NCBI GenBank assembly: GCA_031423495.1
Contig: JANPFP010000264.1
Coordinates: forward strand, 1 to 64,000
Length of the DNA stretch: 64,000 nt
Direction: 5' to 3'
From: JACPYM01 sp031423495
GTDB taxonomy: Bacteria; Acidobacteriota; Blastocatellia; RBC074
Positions within the stretch are counted from its first letter, which is position 1; each line of letters starts with the position of its first letter. Positions 49,951 through 61,600 of the stretch are shown here, piece after piece. The position numbers were made by a program, and so were the translations under genes. The notes beneath the pieces are model-generated. The model saw only the letters and a program-made list of their open reading frames with translations. It was not told the DNA's origin and did not search any database.

Positions 49951-52900
49951 TTCCTCTTACGCGATGTATCTTGCCGCTTCCAACGGGACGGTATTAGAGA
50001 CCAGAAACCATGACAGGTTTAATTCATCGTCGCTGACCGTATCGCTCGATACCGTCATTCCGGCGGATGGCACCTATTTCATCGAAGTCACAGGTACCGC
50101 GACGAACCCGCGCGCCACTTTCACACTGAATTTCTCTTTGACGCAGTTGGGGTGCGGCTATGCGCTCGTGCCTGCGCTGCGGCGCTTTGAAGCGAGCGGC
50201 GGCACGGGCGATTTGAATGTGACCAGCGGCGCGAACTGTCAGTGGCGGGCGGCGACCGACGCGAGTTGGATCACGTTGGCTGCGACAGCGGCGGGCACGG
50301 GCAGTGGCACATTGCGCTATACGGTTGCATCCAATACGACGAACACCTTGCGGCGCGGCACGATTCAGTTAGACCGGCAAACCCACGTGATCGAACAGGC
50401 AGGGAACGGTGGCAGTTGCAGCGTAGTTACGACAGCGATAGGCCAAACGGTGAACGGTTCGCTGGTGCAAGCCGATTGCTTCTCACGGTTGCGCACTTAC
50501 GCGCCTGATTCCACCTTTTATTCTGATCGTTATGTGTTCACGGGAACGGCAGGGCAGCCGGTGCAATTTCGTGTGAATTCCGCCGGTTTTGCGCCGCATC
50601 TCTATTTGTTCAATGCCGCAGGAATGGTGCTGGCCGAAGCCGGTGGCAGTTTACCGTCGGGCGCGAGCGGTGATTTTTATTTGTTGCCGACAGACGGCGA
50701 ATACACGTTGGAAGTCACCACTGAATATGCACGTGCTGGCGGTGCTTACACTTTGACCTTGGCGACGCCGGGCGGAGCGGCGAATAGCTGCGCTTATCGC
50801 ATTACGCCTGAGGGCGGCAGATTCGATGCGGCAGGTGGCAGCGATACGTTGTCGGTCACGGCAGGGAATGGTTGCGCGTGGGCTGCGCAATCGAATGCGA
50901 GTTGGTTGCGCATTACCGAAGGCGCAGCGGGCAGAGGCAATGGCGCGGTCAAATTCACCGTGGCGGCAAACAACACAACCGTGTTGCGTCGCGCAGTCGT
51001 GACGATTGCCGGGCAAGAGTTCGCCATTCAACAAGCAGGCGACGGCGGCAGATGTTCGTCGCAAGCCCTCACGGTCAATCAAATGGTAAGCGGTACCTTG
51101 ACGAATGCTGATTGCCGCGCGCGGTTTCCTTTCACCGAAGGCTCAGACGGAGGGCCGAGCGATTTGTATTCGTTCAACGTACAAGCGGGCGAACAGCTTC
51201 AGGTGTTATGGCTTACGCCGTTTGCCTCTGTGAGCGTGGTGCTGGCCGATGCCAGCGGACGCGTCGTGTTGAGCAACGATCCCCACGGGCCCAGCGGACC
51301 TAATCGCGAACGTTTGCCCGGCATTGGGTTTTTCACGCTGCCGACGACAGGCGCATATCTGTTGGAAGTATCGGGAGCGCTCACAGCTTATGACCTAACC
51401 GTCAAATCAATCGCTGCGAATTGCCAATACAAGCTCAGTGCGAATCAGTTTACCTTCGATAGCGAAGCCAGCAGCGGCAGCTTTGACGTAACGGTTGACG
51501 CCGGTTGCAACTGGATCACCGAAACGAATGTTGATTGGTTGACGATTACGGCGGGTCAATCTGGCAGCGGCAGCGGTAGGGTGAGTTTTTCGTTGGCGGC
51601 GAATGCCGCAGCCTCCGCACGCGTGGCAAGGAGTATCACCATCGCAGGCCAAAGCGTCGGATTGATTCAGGCTGGGATGAATGGCAATTGTTTGCTGCGC
51701 GCTTTGCCTATCGGCACCACGGTCAATGCGAGTTTTTCGCAGGGCGATTGCGCGTGGCCTACGTCGCAAGGGTTCAGTTTTTTGGGAGATCGCTATTGGT
51801 TCGATTTTACCGAAGGCCAGCAATTTGCCGTTGTCACTGCGGGCGGTACACAGCAACAGCCGTTGAATGCTTACCTGACCTTAACTGATGAAACAGGCGC
51901 TGTTCTCGCTGAAAGCGATTCATCGGGAGCGACGCTCTCAGGACGCTTGCGGCAAGACGGTTTCATCGTCTTGCCGCGTACCGGTCGCTATCTCATCACG
52001 GCTTATTCTCGTTACGGATTCACGGGCGATTACACGATTCGGATTGAGAGGCCGACGAGTTGCACATATCTGTTGGCGTCACCGGCGGGCTTTTTTGATA
52101 GCGGTATCTCGACGGGAACGATGCGTGTCGTAAGTGGCAGCGGTTGCGCGTGGATGGCGACGGTGAACGCTGCACCGTGGTTGACGATCACGCAGGGAGC
52201 GAGCGGCACAGGCAATGGAACCATTACCTATGTGGCGGCAGCGAATACCGCCGCCACGTTGCGCCTGGCGACGATCAGTGTCGCGGGACAGTCTTTCTTC
52301 GTTACCCAGGCCGGTGTCGGAGGCAATTGCGCGACGCGCCCGTTGGCGTTGAATCAAATGGTGCAAGGCAGCTTGAATCAAGCGGATTGTACTGCGTCAC
52401 TCGGACAAAATTTCAATCCGCAGACGATGGCTGATCGTTTCAGCTTTACCGGCAAAGTCGGAGATCGCATCGCGCCCTTGTTGATTACTGCTTCGCCGTT
52501 TCTTAACAGCAATCTGCTTGATCCTAGTGGGAGACTCCGACAGCTATCTATAAATTCTATCGGCGAAGGAGAATTTTTTACCCTCGATCAGTCTGGCGTT
52601 TATCAACTGGAGTTGGCGGCACCACGATTCTCAGATTCCCCAATGGTGTTGGATTATCGCCTGGCGATGCGACAGATGGCGGCAGGTTGCACTTATAGCA
52701 TTAGTTCATCATTGCAAACGCTGGAAGCAGCGGGCGGAACAGGCAGCTTCAACGTCAGTCCTTCGAGTGGTTGTGCGTGGACGGCGGGGAGTACTGAAAG
52801 CTGGATTACCTTGACGACGGCTAACGGTATTGGCAATGGCGCGGTGCGTTTTACGGTAGCGCCCAACCATACGAACAGTGCGCGCAGCGGAGCGATCTTC

Positions 52901-55582
52901 CTCGGCGACCGGCAATTTGCCGTAGCGCAAAGCGGCAGCACCGTGTCGTGCGCTGCTACGCCGTTGAATGCCGGGCAACTCGCCAGTGGCAGCGTATCAA
53001 TGGCCGATTGCCAGTTGCCGCTGTATGGCGTGAATCGTGCACTAGCGCGTTTTCCCACTCACCGATATACCTTCAATGGGCGAGCAGGCGAACGCGTGAG
53101 TTTGCTGCTGTGGCGCAGTAACTCAGAACTGAATCTGTATGTCGTCGCGCCTGATGGGACGAGTTTCGCCGATACCAATTCTCCCGTTTTTACGCTGTTG
53201 CGTTTGCCTTCCAGTGGCAGCATCAGTTTGCCTGCCGACGGCGTTTATCAGATTTACGTTGCGGGCGGGTTTAATTCGAACATAGTGGTTGATTATCAGC
53301 TTTTGCTGACGCAAACGCCTGCGCAATGCCTCTATGGATTGTCAGCCAACGAACAGCGTTTTGACTCGGCAGGCGGCAACGGCAGCTTACAGGTTTTGAC
53401 GACTGGCGAGTGTCCGTGGGTTGCGACTTCCAACGCCAATTGGCTCACCGTCACTGCGCCCGCCGCCGGAGCGGGGCGCCGCGCCGTCAATTTTTCAGCG
53501 GCGGTCAATCCGGCAAGCGCGGCGCGCCGCGCGCAAATTCTGGTGGGCGAACAATCGTTCACCGTCGAACAGGCAGGCTTGGACGGCAATTGCCTGATTC
53601 AATCGTTGCCCTTGAATCAAACCGTGCGCGGTGCGTTGAGAACCAGCGATTGCCCAACGCGCTTGCGGTTTGTCGAACCGCAGAATCGAGTATCTGACCG
53701 CTATAGTTTGGTGGCGACGGCTAATCAGCAGGTACGTTTTACGCTGACGAACGACACTGGATTCAACGCGCAACAGCTCTATTTGCTGGATGCCGCAGGC
53801 CATCTCATCGGGCAAAGCGTCGGCCTCGGCGCAGAAGGACGATTGCCTGAGTCGGGCTTTTTCGCTTTGCCTGGCGCGGGTACTTACTTTGTTGAAATCG
53901 TAGGAACCAGCAGTGACTATCGCCTGACGACGAGTGTGACGCCGTTGGCCTGTGCTTATGTGCTGGCTTCGCTCAAGCAGACTTTCAATGGACGGGTGGC
54001 GAATAACCCCACGGCCAATCAAACGAGCAGCCTGTCGGTGCAAGCCGCCACGGGTTGCACGTGGACGGCGTTCAGCAACGCCGACTGGTTGGCGTTGGCG
54101 GGCGCATCATCAAACGGACAGTTGGCGGGTTCAGGCAATAGCACGATCAATTTCAGCGTGCTGCCCAATAACTTTCAGGCGCGGAGCGCGACGATTACCC
54201 TCGCCGATCAAACGGTCACGATTGAACAGAGCGGCATTGACGGCAGTTGTTTGCCCGTTACGCTCACGTCGGGGCTAACCGTCGAAGCCCAACTCAACAC
54301 CAGCGATTGTTCGTTTCGCTTAGGCAGCACGACCAATTACGCCGATCAATGTGTTTTTGCCGGTCGTGCGGATGAACGCGTGCAATTGACGTTTGCGCCG
54401 TTAGGTGGTGGTGGGTTGTTGCCGACCGTCACCTTGACTGAACCGAATGGCGCGGTGTTGGTGCGAGAGACTTACAGCCTCAGTCAGCCAACAACCGCAC
54501 GTTTGCCCGATAAGGGGTTCGTGATCTTGCCCGCCGATGGCCTTTATCGCGTGCAATTTTCTGCCGCCCAAGTGGCGCGTTATTTCCTGACGTTGAATTT
54601 GCAAACAGCCTGTAGCTTTGCTGTCGCCAACTCTTCGTTCAGTTTTGAAGCCGCTGGCGGACAAGGCAGCGTGCCGTTCCAAACGGCAACGAATTGCGAT
54701 TGGAGCGTGTCGAGCAGCGTGCCGTGGATTACCACCGCGTCGCGTGGCAACGGCGGCGGAACCGCTACGTTCACGGTTGCGCCGAATCCGAATGCGGTGA
54801 CGCGTACGGGAGTGTTGAGCATCGGCGGTACGACGATCACGGTGACGCAACTGGCGCGTACGGCGGTGGTTTCAGCGGCGAGTTACAACGAGGCCGAACT
54901 CGCGTCCGGCGCGATTGTGGCGGCCTTCGGGCAAGGGCTGGCGGCGACGACGGAAGTGGCACAGACGAATCCGCTGCCGACGCGGCTGGCCAACGTCGTC
55001 GTGCGCGTACGCGACAGTGCCAACGTGACGCGCGATGCTCCGCTGTTTGCCGTCACGCCGGGGCAGATCAATTTTATGATTCCGGCTGAGACGGCTTTGG
55101 GTCAGGCGACGGTGTTGATTGTGAATAACAACGCGATTATAGCGACCGATGAAATCAATATGGTGGCGATTGCGCCTGCGTTGTTTGCCGCCAATGCCGA
55201 TGGGCGCGGCGTACCCGCAGGTTTGGTCTTGCGTGTCAGAAACGAATTGCAAACATATGAGCCGCTGGCGCGTTTCGATCAGGCCAGCAATCGCTGGGTT
55301 GCTGTGCCGATTGATCTGGGGCCGAGCAGTGACGAAGTCTTTTTGGTTTTGTTCGGCACGGGCTTCCAGCGCGCTTCGCTCAACGCCACGACGACTATGA
55401 CGAGGGCTATGTTGGGAGGCGAAACCGCCGAGGTGCTTTACGCCGGTAAGCAGGGCGGATTGGTCGGACTCGATCAAATCAACCTGCGCGTACCGCGTTC
55501 GTTGATTGGACGCGGCCCCGCCAATCTGTTCACGACGATTGGCGGCAAGCCTGCCAATACGTTGCAAGTAAATATTTATTAA
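49916..55582 (+). CDS. giant BACON-repeat protein, C-terminal part with TIGR03437 module
   Basis: 1888 codons in the shifted frame. Eight further BACON-like repeats of about 85-90 residues (each with C-x-Y at the start, a GCxWxA centre and an IAGQxFxVxQAG end) alternate with pre-peptidase C-terminal-like domains (DRYxFxGxAGQ, then GFFxLPxxGxYxIEV). The C-terminal 240 residues are the acidobacterial TIGR03437 module (AASYNEAELASGAIVAAFGQ, VTPGQINFMIPAE). With the two upstream pieces it forms one ancestral protein of about 2670 residues with ten BACON repeats. The GTG at 49916 is only nominal; if expressed alone it lacks a signal peptide. Confidence 0.8.
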   Translation: MSASLLRLPNFDSSYAMYLAASNGTVLETRNHDRFNSSSLTVSLDTVIPADGTYFIEVTGTATNPRATFTLNFSLTQLGCGYALVPALRRFEASGGTGDLNVTSGANCQWRAATDASWITLAATAAGTGSGTLRYTVASNTTNTLRRGTIQLDRQTHVIEQAGNGGSCSVVTTAIGQTVNGSLVQADCFSRLRTYAPDSTFYSDRYVFTGTAGQPVQFRVNSAGFAPHLYLFNAAGMVLAEAGGSLPSGASGDFYLLPTDGEYTLEVTTEYARAGGAYTLTLATPGGAANSCAYRITPEGGRFDAAGGSDTLSVTAGNGCAWAAQSNASWLRITEGAAGRGNGAVKFTVAANNTTVLRRAVVTIAGQEFAIQQAGDGGRCSSQALTVNQMVSGTLTNADCRARFPFTEGSDGGPSDLYSFNVQAGEQLQVLWLTPFASVSVVLADASGRVVLSNDPHGPSGPNRERLPGIGFFTLPTTGAYLLEVSGALTAYDLTVKSIAANCQYKLSANQFTFDSEASSGSFDVTVDAGCNWITETNVDWLTITAGQSGSGSGRVSFSLAANAAASARVARSITIAGQSVGLIQAGMNGNCLLRALPIGTTVNASFSQGDCAWPTSQGFSFLGDRYWFDFTEGQQFAVVTAGGTQQQPLNAYLTLTDETGAVLAESDSSGATLSGRLRQDGFIVLPRTGRYLITAYSRYGFTGDYTIRIERPTSCTYLLASPAGFFDSGISTGTMRVVSGSGCAWMATVNAAPWLTITQGASGTGNGTITYVAAANTAATLRLATISVAGQSFFVTQAGVGGNCATRPLALNQMVQGSLNQADCTASLGQNFNPQTMADRFSFTGKVGDRIAPLLITASPFLNSNLLDPSGRLRQLSINSIGEGEFFTLDQSGVYQLELAAPRFSDSPMVLDYRLAMRQMAAGCTYSISSSLQTLEAAGGTGSFNVSPSSGCAWTAGSTESWITLTTANGIGNGAVRFTVAPNHTNSARSGAIFLGDRQFAVAQSGSTVSCAATPLNAGQLASGSVSMADCQLPLYGVNRALARFPTHRYTFNGRAGERVSLLLWRSNSELNLYVVAPDGTSFADTNSPVFTLLRLPSSGSISLPADGVYQIYVAGGFNSNIVVDYQLLLTQTPAQCLYGLSANEQRFDSAGGNGSLQVLTTGECPWVATSNANWLTVTAPAAGAGRRAVNFSAAVNPASAARRAQILVGEQSFTVEQAGLDGNCLIQSLPLNQTVRGALRTSDCPTRLRFVEPQNRVSDRYSLVATANQQVRFTLTNDTGFNAQQLYLLDAAGHLIGQSVGLGAEGRLPESGFFALPGAGTYFVEIVGTSSDYRLTTSVTPLACAYVLASLKQTFNGRVANNPTANQTSSLSVQAATGCTWTAFSNADWLALAGASSNGQLAGSGNSTINFSVLPNNFQARSATITLADQTVTIEQSGIDGSCLPVTLTSGLTVEAQLNTSDCSFRLGSTTNYADQCVFAGRADERVQLTFAPLGGGGLLPTVTLTEPNGAVLVRETYSLSQPTTARLPDKGFVILPADGLYRVQFSAAQVARYFLTLNLQTACSFAVANSSFSFEAAGGQGSVPFQTATNCDWSVSSSVPWITTASRGNGGGTATFTVAPNPNAVTRTGVLSIGGTTITVTQLARTAVVSAASYNEAELASGAIVAAFGQGLAATTEVAQTNPLPTRLANVVVRVRDSANVTRDAPLFAVTPGQINFMIPAETALGQATVLIVNNNAIIATDEINMVAIAPALFAANADGRGVPAGLVLRVRNELQTYEPLARFDQASNRWVAVPIDLGPSSDEVFLVLFGTGFQRASLNATTTMTRAMLGGETAEVLYAGKQGGLVGLDQINLRVPRSLIGRGPANLFTTIGGKPANTLQVNIY

Positions 55583-55616
55583 AAGCCAGGGTCGTTAAAA
55601 GCCAGGGAGAGATCGC

Positions 55617-58600
55617 ATGTTGAAATTCGCCTCAGTTCTTATTCGTTATCGCCTGCTATTGATGAGCGCGTTTTTGTGTTTGCTGGGCGTGGGCGGATGG
55701 CACTATGGATGGCGTTATCTGCCCACCGCGAGTTCGCAAGGCAAAGTCGCGTCGCCCATCGTGTCGGCGGCGATACGCTTGCCCGTGTGGTTCGAAGCCA
55801 ATCGTGGACAGGCCGCGCGCGACGTGCAATTTCTGGCGCGTAGCCGTAACGCTTCGTTGGCGCTCACGGCGCAAGGGGCCAAGCTGTATGTGCGCAAGGC
55901 GGCTAATACGAACGCACTCGAACTCAAGTTTCGCCGCGCGCGTCAGCAAAACAAATTGACCAAATTGAGCGGCAGCGAACCCTTACCGGGACGCAGCCAT
56001 TACCTGCGCGGCAACGTGCCGTCACGCTGGCAGCGCGACGTTCCGCAATTTGGCCGCGTGCTTTATGACGAACTTTATCCGGGCATAGACCTCGCGTTTT
56101 ATGGCAACGGACAGCAGTTTGAATACGATCTCATCGTGGCTCCCGGCGCAGACGCACGCCGCATCGAAATGGAATTTGCCGGAGCGCAACACCTGCGCCT
56201 CAACGAACGCGGCGATCTGGTGTTGGAATTGCCCGGCGGCGCGATCATTCAAAAAGCGCCGGTGGCTTATCAGCAAACGGCGCACGGGCGTCAATCGGTC
56301 ACGGCGCGTTATGCGCTTGATCAACACCAGCGCGTCAGGTTTGAACTCGGCGCTTATGATCGCCAGCAGCCGCTCGTGATTGATCCGGTCATAGAGTATT
56401 CGACTTACCTCGGCGGTGAGGGCGTAGATCAAGGTTACGCCGTCACAGTAGACAACGACGGCAATGCTTATGTGGCGGGAACTTCGGCTTCGACGAGTTT
56501 TCCCGGCCCCAGCCCGATTCAGGCGACGCGCGGCGGAGGCAGTGATGTCTTCGTCGCCAAACTCAATGCCATCGGTTCGGCGTTGGTCTATGCGACTTAT
56601 CTCGGCGGAGCGAATGACGAGACGCCGACAGCTTTATCGGTTGACGCGAATGGCAATGTGATCGTGACGGGCTATACGGGGTCGCCTGATTTCCCGCTCA
56701 CGACCAACGCGGCCCAGCGTACATCGGGCGGCGGCTTCGATGCCTTCATCACGAAGCTCGACGCGAGCGGTACGGCGTTGGCTTACAGCACGTTATGGGG
56801 CGGCAACGGCGCAGACCTTTCGTTGTCGCTCGCGGTGGACGCCACCGGCAATGCCACTTTTGCCGGATGGACTTCTTCTTCGAACTTGCCGAACCTCACG
56901 TTGAGTGGCGCGCTGGTTTATCAATCCACCAATCGCGGCAACAACTGGAACGCGAGCGGCAATGGGCTGGCGGGCGGCACGGTCAATGCGCTGGCGGTTG
57001 ATCCGGCCAATAACAACAAACTGATTGCCGCCACCGACAGCGGCGTATTCAAGACGACCAACGGCGGCACGAGTTGGATGCGCATCAGCACGCTCGGCAA
57101 CGTGACAGCTATCGTCATTGATCCGAAAAATCCGCAGGTACATTTTTTGTTGGGGCCGCTTTTTACGCTAGCGGTGACGCGCGATGACGGAGCCACTTAT
57201 GCAGGCAAGTATTTCAGCTTTTTCGATGCCACCGCGAATGAATCTTTGTGCATGGCGATAGACCCCGCGAATTCGCGCAACGCTTTCGTCGGCACTCGCG
57301 CGGGGCTTTGGCGCACGACCGATGGTGGCGCTTCATGGTTGCTGGCGCTGATTAATACGCAATTCGGCACCACCAGACCGCAGGTGTGGCAAGTCGTATT
57401 CGACCCCAGCGACTCGAAAAACGTATACGCCGCGACGGTGTTTAATCTGTATAAGTCCACCGATGGCGGCGCGAGTTGGATGCCGATTCCGATTCAACAT
57501 CCGAGCATCCCTACGTCGGTGCTGATCAATGCGCTGGTGCTTGATCCGAAAAACCCGCAGACCTTATACGCAGCTTTTAATGGCGCGAACGGTACGCTTT
57601 TCAAAACGACGAACGGCGGCGCTTCGTGGCAGCAGATTGCTAACGGCCTCACTTATCAAGTTGGCGGACAGACGGTGCCATTAAGCATTACCGATCTGGC
57701 GATTGATCCAACGACGCCGACGACGTTATATGCCGCCGCGCTCAACGGCGGATTGTTTCGCAGCACGGACGGCGGCGCGACCTGGAGTCTCACGCGCAAC
57801 GGTTTGAACAATCAGATCATTCGTTCGCTCGCCGTTGACAGTGCGGGGGCGGTGCAAGCGGGCACGCTCATCGGTAACGATGCCTTCGTCGCACGGATCA
57901 GTGCTGACGGCACGCGTTTCACGCAGGCGCGTTTGCTGGGCGGCTTTGAATCTGACGAAGCGCGCGCGCTCGGCTTTGACCCGGCGGGCAATGTGGTCGT
58001 GATGGGTACGACTTTCTCGAACAACTTTCCGACGCACAATCCGTGGCAGGCGGTCAATCGCGGCTTTTCAGATTTTCAGCCAACGTCGGATGCGTTCGTT
58101 GCGCGGTTGCATCCGACGACGTTTGAGTTGCTGGCTTCGACTTATTTCGGCGGCAGCTTCGGCGATCAGTTGCGGGCGGCGGCGATTGACGGCAACGGCA
58201 GTGTTTATCTGTTGGGCGCTACGGTCTCGACCGATTGGCCGGTGACGTTGAATGCTTTTCAACCGATGAAAAGCGGCGGCACCGATATGTTCGTCACCAA
58301 ATTCAATCCGGCTGAGGCGGGGTTGAGTTACAGCACTTATCTCGGCGGCAGCCTGGACGATCAATCCAACGGCCTCGCGGTGGACGCCAGCGGTCAGGCT
58401 TATCTCACAGGCCAAACCAATTCAACTGATTTTCCTGTAGTGAACAGCTTGCAGCCGGCTTCTACGGTCAGCAATTTTTTTGGTACTTCACGCGATGTGA
58501 TCGTTGCGAAGTTGAGCGCCAACGGCAGTGCCTTGCTGTTTTCGAGTTATCTGGGCGGCGGCGGCGATGAAGTAGCCGTAGGCCTTGCGCTGGACAGCAA

Positions 58601-61600
58601 GCGCAGCATCTATCTGACCGGCGGTACGGTCTCAAGCGATTTCCCCGTGTTGGCTCCCGCGCAAACGAATCGCGGATTTTCGGTCGAAGGCTTCCTGACC
58701 AAATTGACCCCGCAAGCCGACCTCGCTGTTAGCAATGCCGCGCAACACAATCCGGTGATGGCGAGCCAGCCTTACAGTTACACGGCGACCGTGACTAATT
58801 TGGGTACAGACGAAGCCGTTGACGCACGTCTCTCGACCACCGTGCCGAGCGGATTAACGAACGTGACGATCAGCTCAAGCGCGGGCGCGATGACCTGTAC
58901 GGCTGCGCCCAATGTGCAATGTCGTTTGGGCGAACTGGCGATGGGTGCAACGGCGACGGTGACGATTGAAGGAACGGCTCCGGCGACAGGTGCGCTGGAA
59001 CATACGGTAAGCGTGAGCAGCGCCACGGTTGATCCGGTGACGACGAACAACCGCGCGACGATGACGGCGACGGTGTCGGTGTCGCCTTCGTTGGCGGGAC
59101 GTGTGACGGTGCGCGGCGGAGCGCCGCTGCCCGACGCGACCTTGATGCTTACCGGCAGTGCTACGGCTACGCGGCAAAGCAATGCGGCAGGCACTTATCA
59201 ATTCACCGAATTGGTCAGAGGCGGCACTTATAACGTCGCGGCCCAACGCGCGGGTTATGCGATTCGTCCGGTGACGGTCAATCTGCCCAACGTGCAAACC
59301 GATCAGACGGCGAATTTCACCGCCACGCTGTGTGTCTATAACGCGACGTTCAGCCAGTCGGCTTTTTCGGCTACGGGCGGTAACGGAACCTTGAGTGTCA
59401 CGACGCCCGACGGATTTTGCAGTTGGCAGGCGCGCAGCAACACCGCGTGGATTCGGCTGACTTCGACGCCCAGCGGCACGGGCGTCGGCACAGTGAATTT
59501 CACGGTGGCGGCGACGACCGTGCCGCGCAGCGGTACGGTCACGGTGGCGGGACGCACTTACACGATTACGCAAGAGTATGCGCCGTGCGCTACGCCGAAC
59601 TTTCGCTTTGCGCCCACGCTCGCTATTCCGCCCAACGCGACAGACCTGCTCGAAGGCGATTTCAACAACGACCGCATCACCGACGTGGCGTTGCTTTATC
59701 CGGCGCAAACGACTCCCGTCACACCCGCGCAGGTCGTAGTGCTTTTGGGCAACGGCACTGGAGGTTTCGCTGCGCCGCAAACCGTCGGGCTAGCCTTGAA
59801 CACGGGCGAGTTCACGCAGGCGCTGGCCGTAGGCGATTGGAACGGCGACGGACGCAGCGATCTGGTCGTGCGGATTAGCACGCCGACCACTGATCGCGTG
59901 CTGATTGCGTTGCTGGCGAATGCGGCGGGCGGATTTGCCGCACCGCGTCGCACCGTGCTGACGCGGGCGACCAATTCAGGAACGATTCGATTCGTCGCCG
60001 GACCTTTGAACAGCGACGCCTTTCAGGATTTGGCAGTCACCGACGAAAGCGGTTTGCGTTTCATCCTGAGCAATGGCGACGGCACGTTTAATGAATTGCC
60101 CGTGCCTGGTATCGGAACCGACAACTTCACGGTTTTTAGCGTGGGCGATTTCAACAGGGACAACCACGCTGATGTCGTCGTGGGCGTCTTTGGCAGAGTG
60201 GTGCTTTTTGTCGGCGACGGTACTGGGCGCTTGCGCAACGCGGCGATCGCGCAACCCGGTTCCAGCGACATGGGCGGAATGGTAGTCGCTGATCTCAATC
60301 GCGACGGTATTTTAGAAATTGTCGTAAGCACCGATGGACAGTTAGTGGTCGTGCTGAACGATGGCACTGGACGTTTGACCATCGGCGGACGTTATCCGGC
60401 TACGCCAAATAGTCGAAGTTTGGCGGCGCGTGATTTCAACAATGACGGCAAGCTCGACATTCTGGCGGTGAGTGCGGGCAACGGCGTCGCACTTTATCTC
60501 GGCGGCAACGACAACACTTTGCAAGCTCCGGCGTATTTCGCGGCGGGCGGTGCGTTGAATTCATTGATCGTGGCTGACCTCGATCGTGACAACCGTCCTG
60601 ACCTTTTGTTGCGTAGCGTAGACTTCTCAGCGAATCCGCCCACCGGTTTGCTGATGGTGCTAAAAAACAATGGGCTGGAGTTTCAAACCGGACGCAGCAC
60701 AGTTCTCAATAACGCGGTGGCCGATCTGGTCGCAGGCGATTTCGATAACGACGGACGACAAGACATCGCCACCTTGCAGGCAGAGCAATCAACCGGCAGT
60801 GGCGGCGACGGACAGCCCTTGCCGCAAAGCATCACGGTGCGGCTGGCTAACGGAACGACGTTTAGCGAAGGCCTCAAGACGCCGTTGAACGCGCAAATTG
60901 ATCTGGCGACGCGCGATGTCAATCGCGATGGCAGGCTCGATCTGATTGCGCGTGACAGCGATTCGCTTAGTTTCTGGCTGGGCGACGGCAAGGGACATTT
61001 TCAGTTAGCGACGCGCTTGAATGCCTTGCCGCCAGTGCCGATCCCTGACAACACGTCGACTCCGCGTGTGCCTTTGCCTTACGTCATCGAAGATTTCAAT
61101 CGTGACGGACGCGATGACATCGTGACCTTCAACTCGCAACGCCAACCGGTGCTTTATCTGGCGACGGGTTCGAATGCCTTTCAAGCGGCGCGCAGCTTTG
61201 CCGCCGGATCGAATCTCAGCAACTTTCGCACCGGCGATTTCAACGGCGACGGCAATCCAGACCTGCTCGCGTTTCATCCGCTTTCGGCGCTTTGTTCGCT
61301 CAATGGAGTTGATGCCGCGTTGTTGCTCGGCGACGGGCAAGGCGGATTTGCCGCCGCTCGTCGCCTCGCCTTGCCGGTGCAGCCCGCGCAAATGCTGGTC
61401 GAAGATTTCAACGGCGACGGGCGCAGCGACTTAGCCGTCACCGCCGGTTGTTCGCTCAATGCCAATCTGGTTTTGCTCATTGCCACGCCGACCGGCGGAT
61501 TCGAAAGCACCGTGATTGGCAATGCTTCGACTGCGCCTTTGGGACTGGTCGGCGGCGACGTGAACAACGACGGACGCAAAGATTTCGTGCTGGTGCAACA

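Noticed and set aside
50000..55000. DNA-level tandem repeat expansion in the BACON gene
   Set aside because: The repeats are clear at protein level but diverged at DNA level, so recent expansion is not supported.
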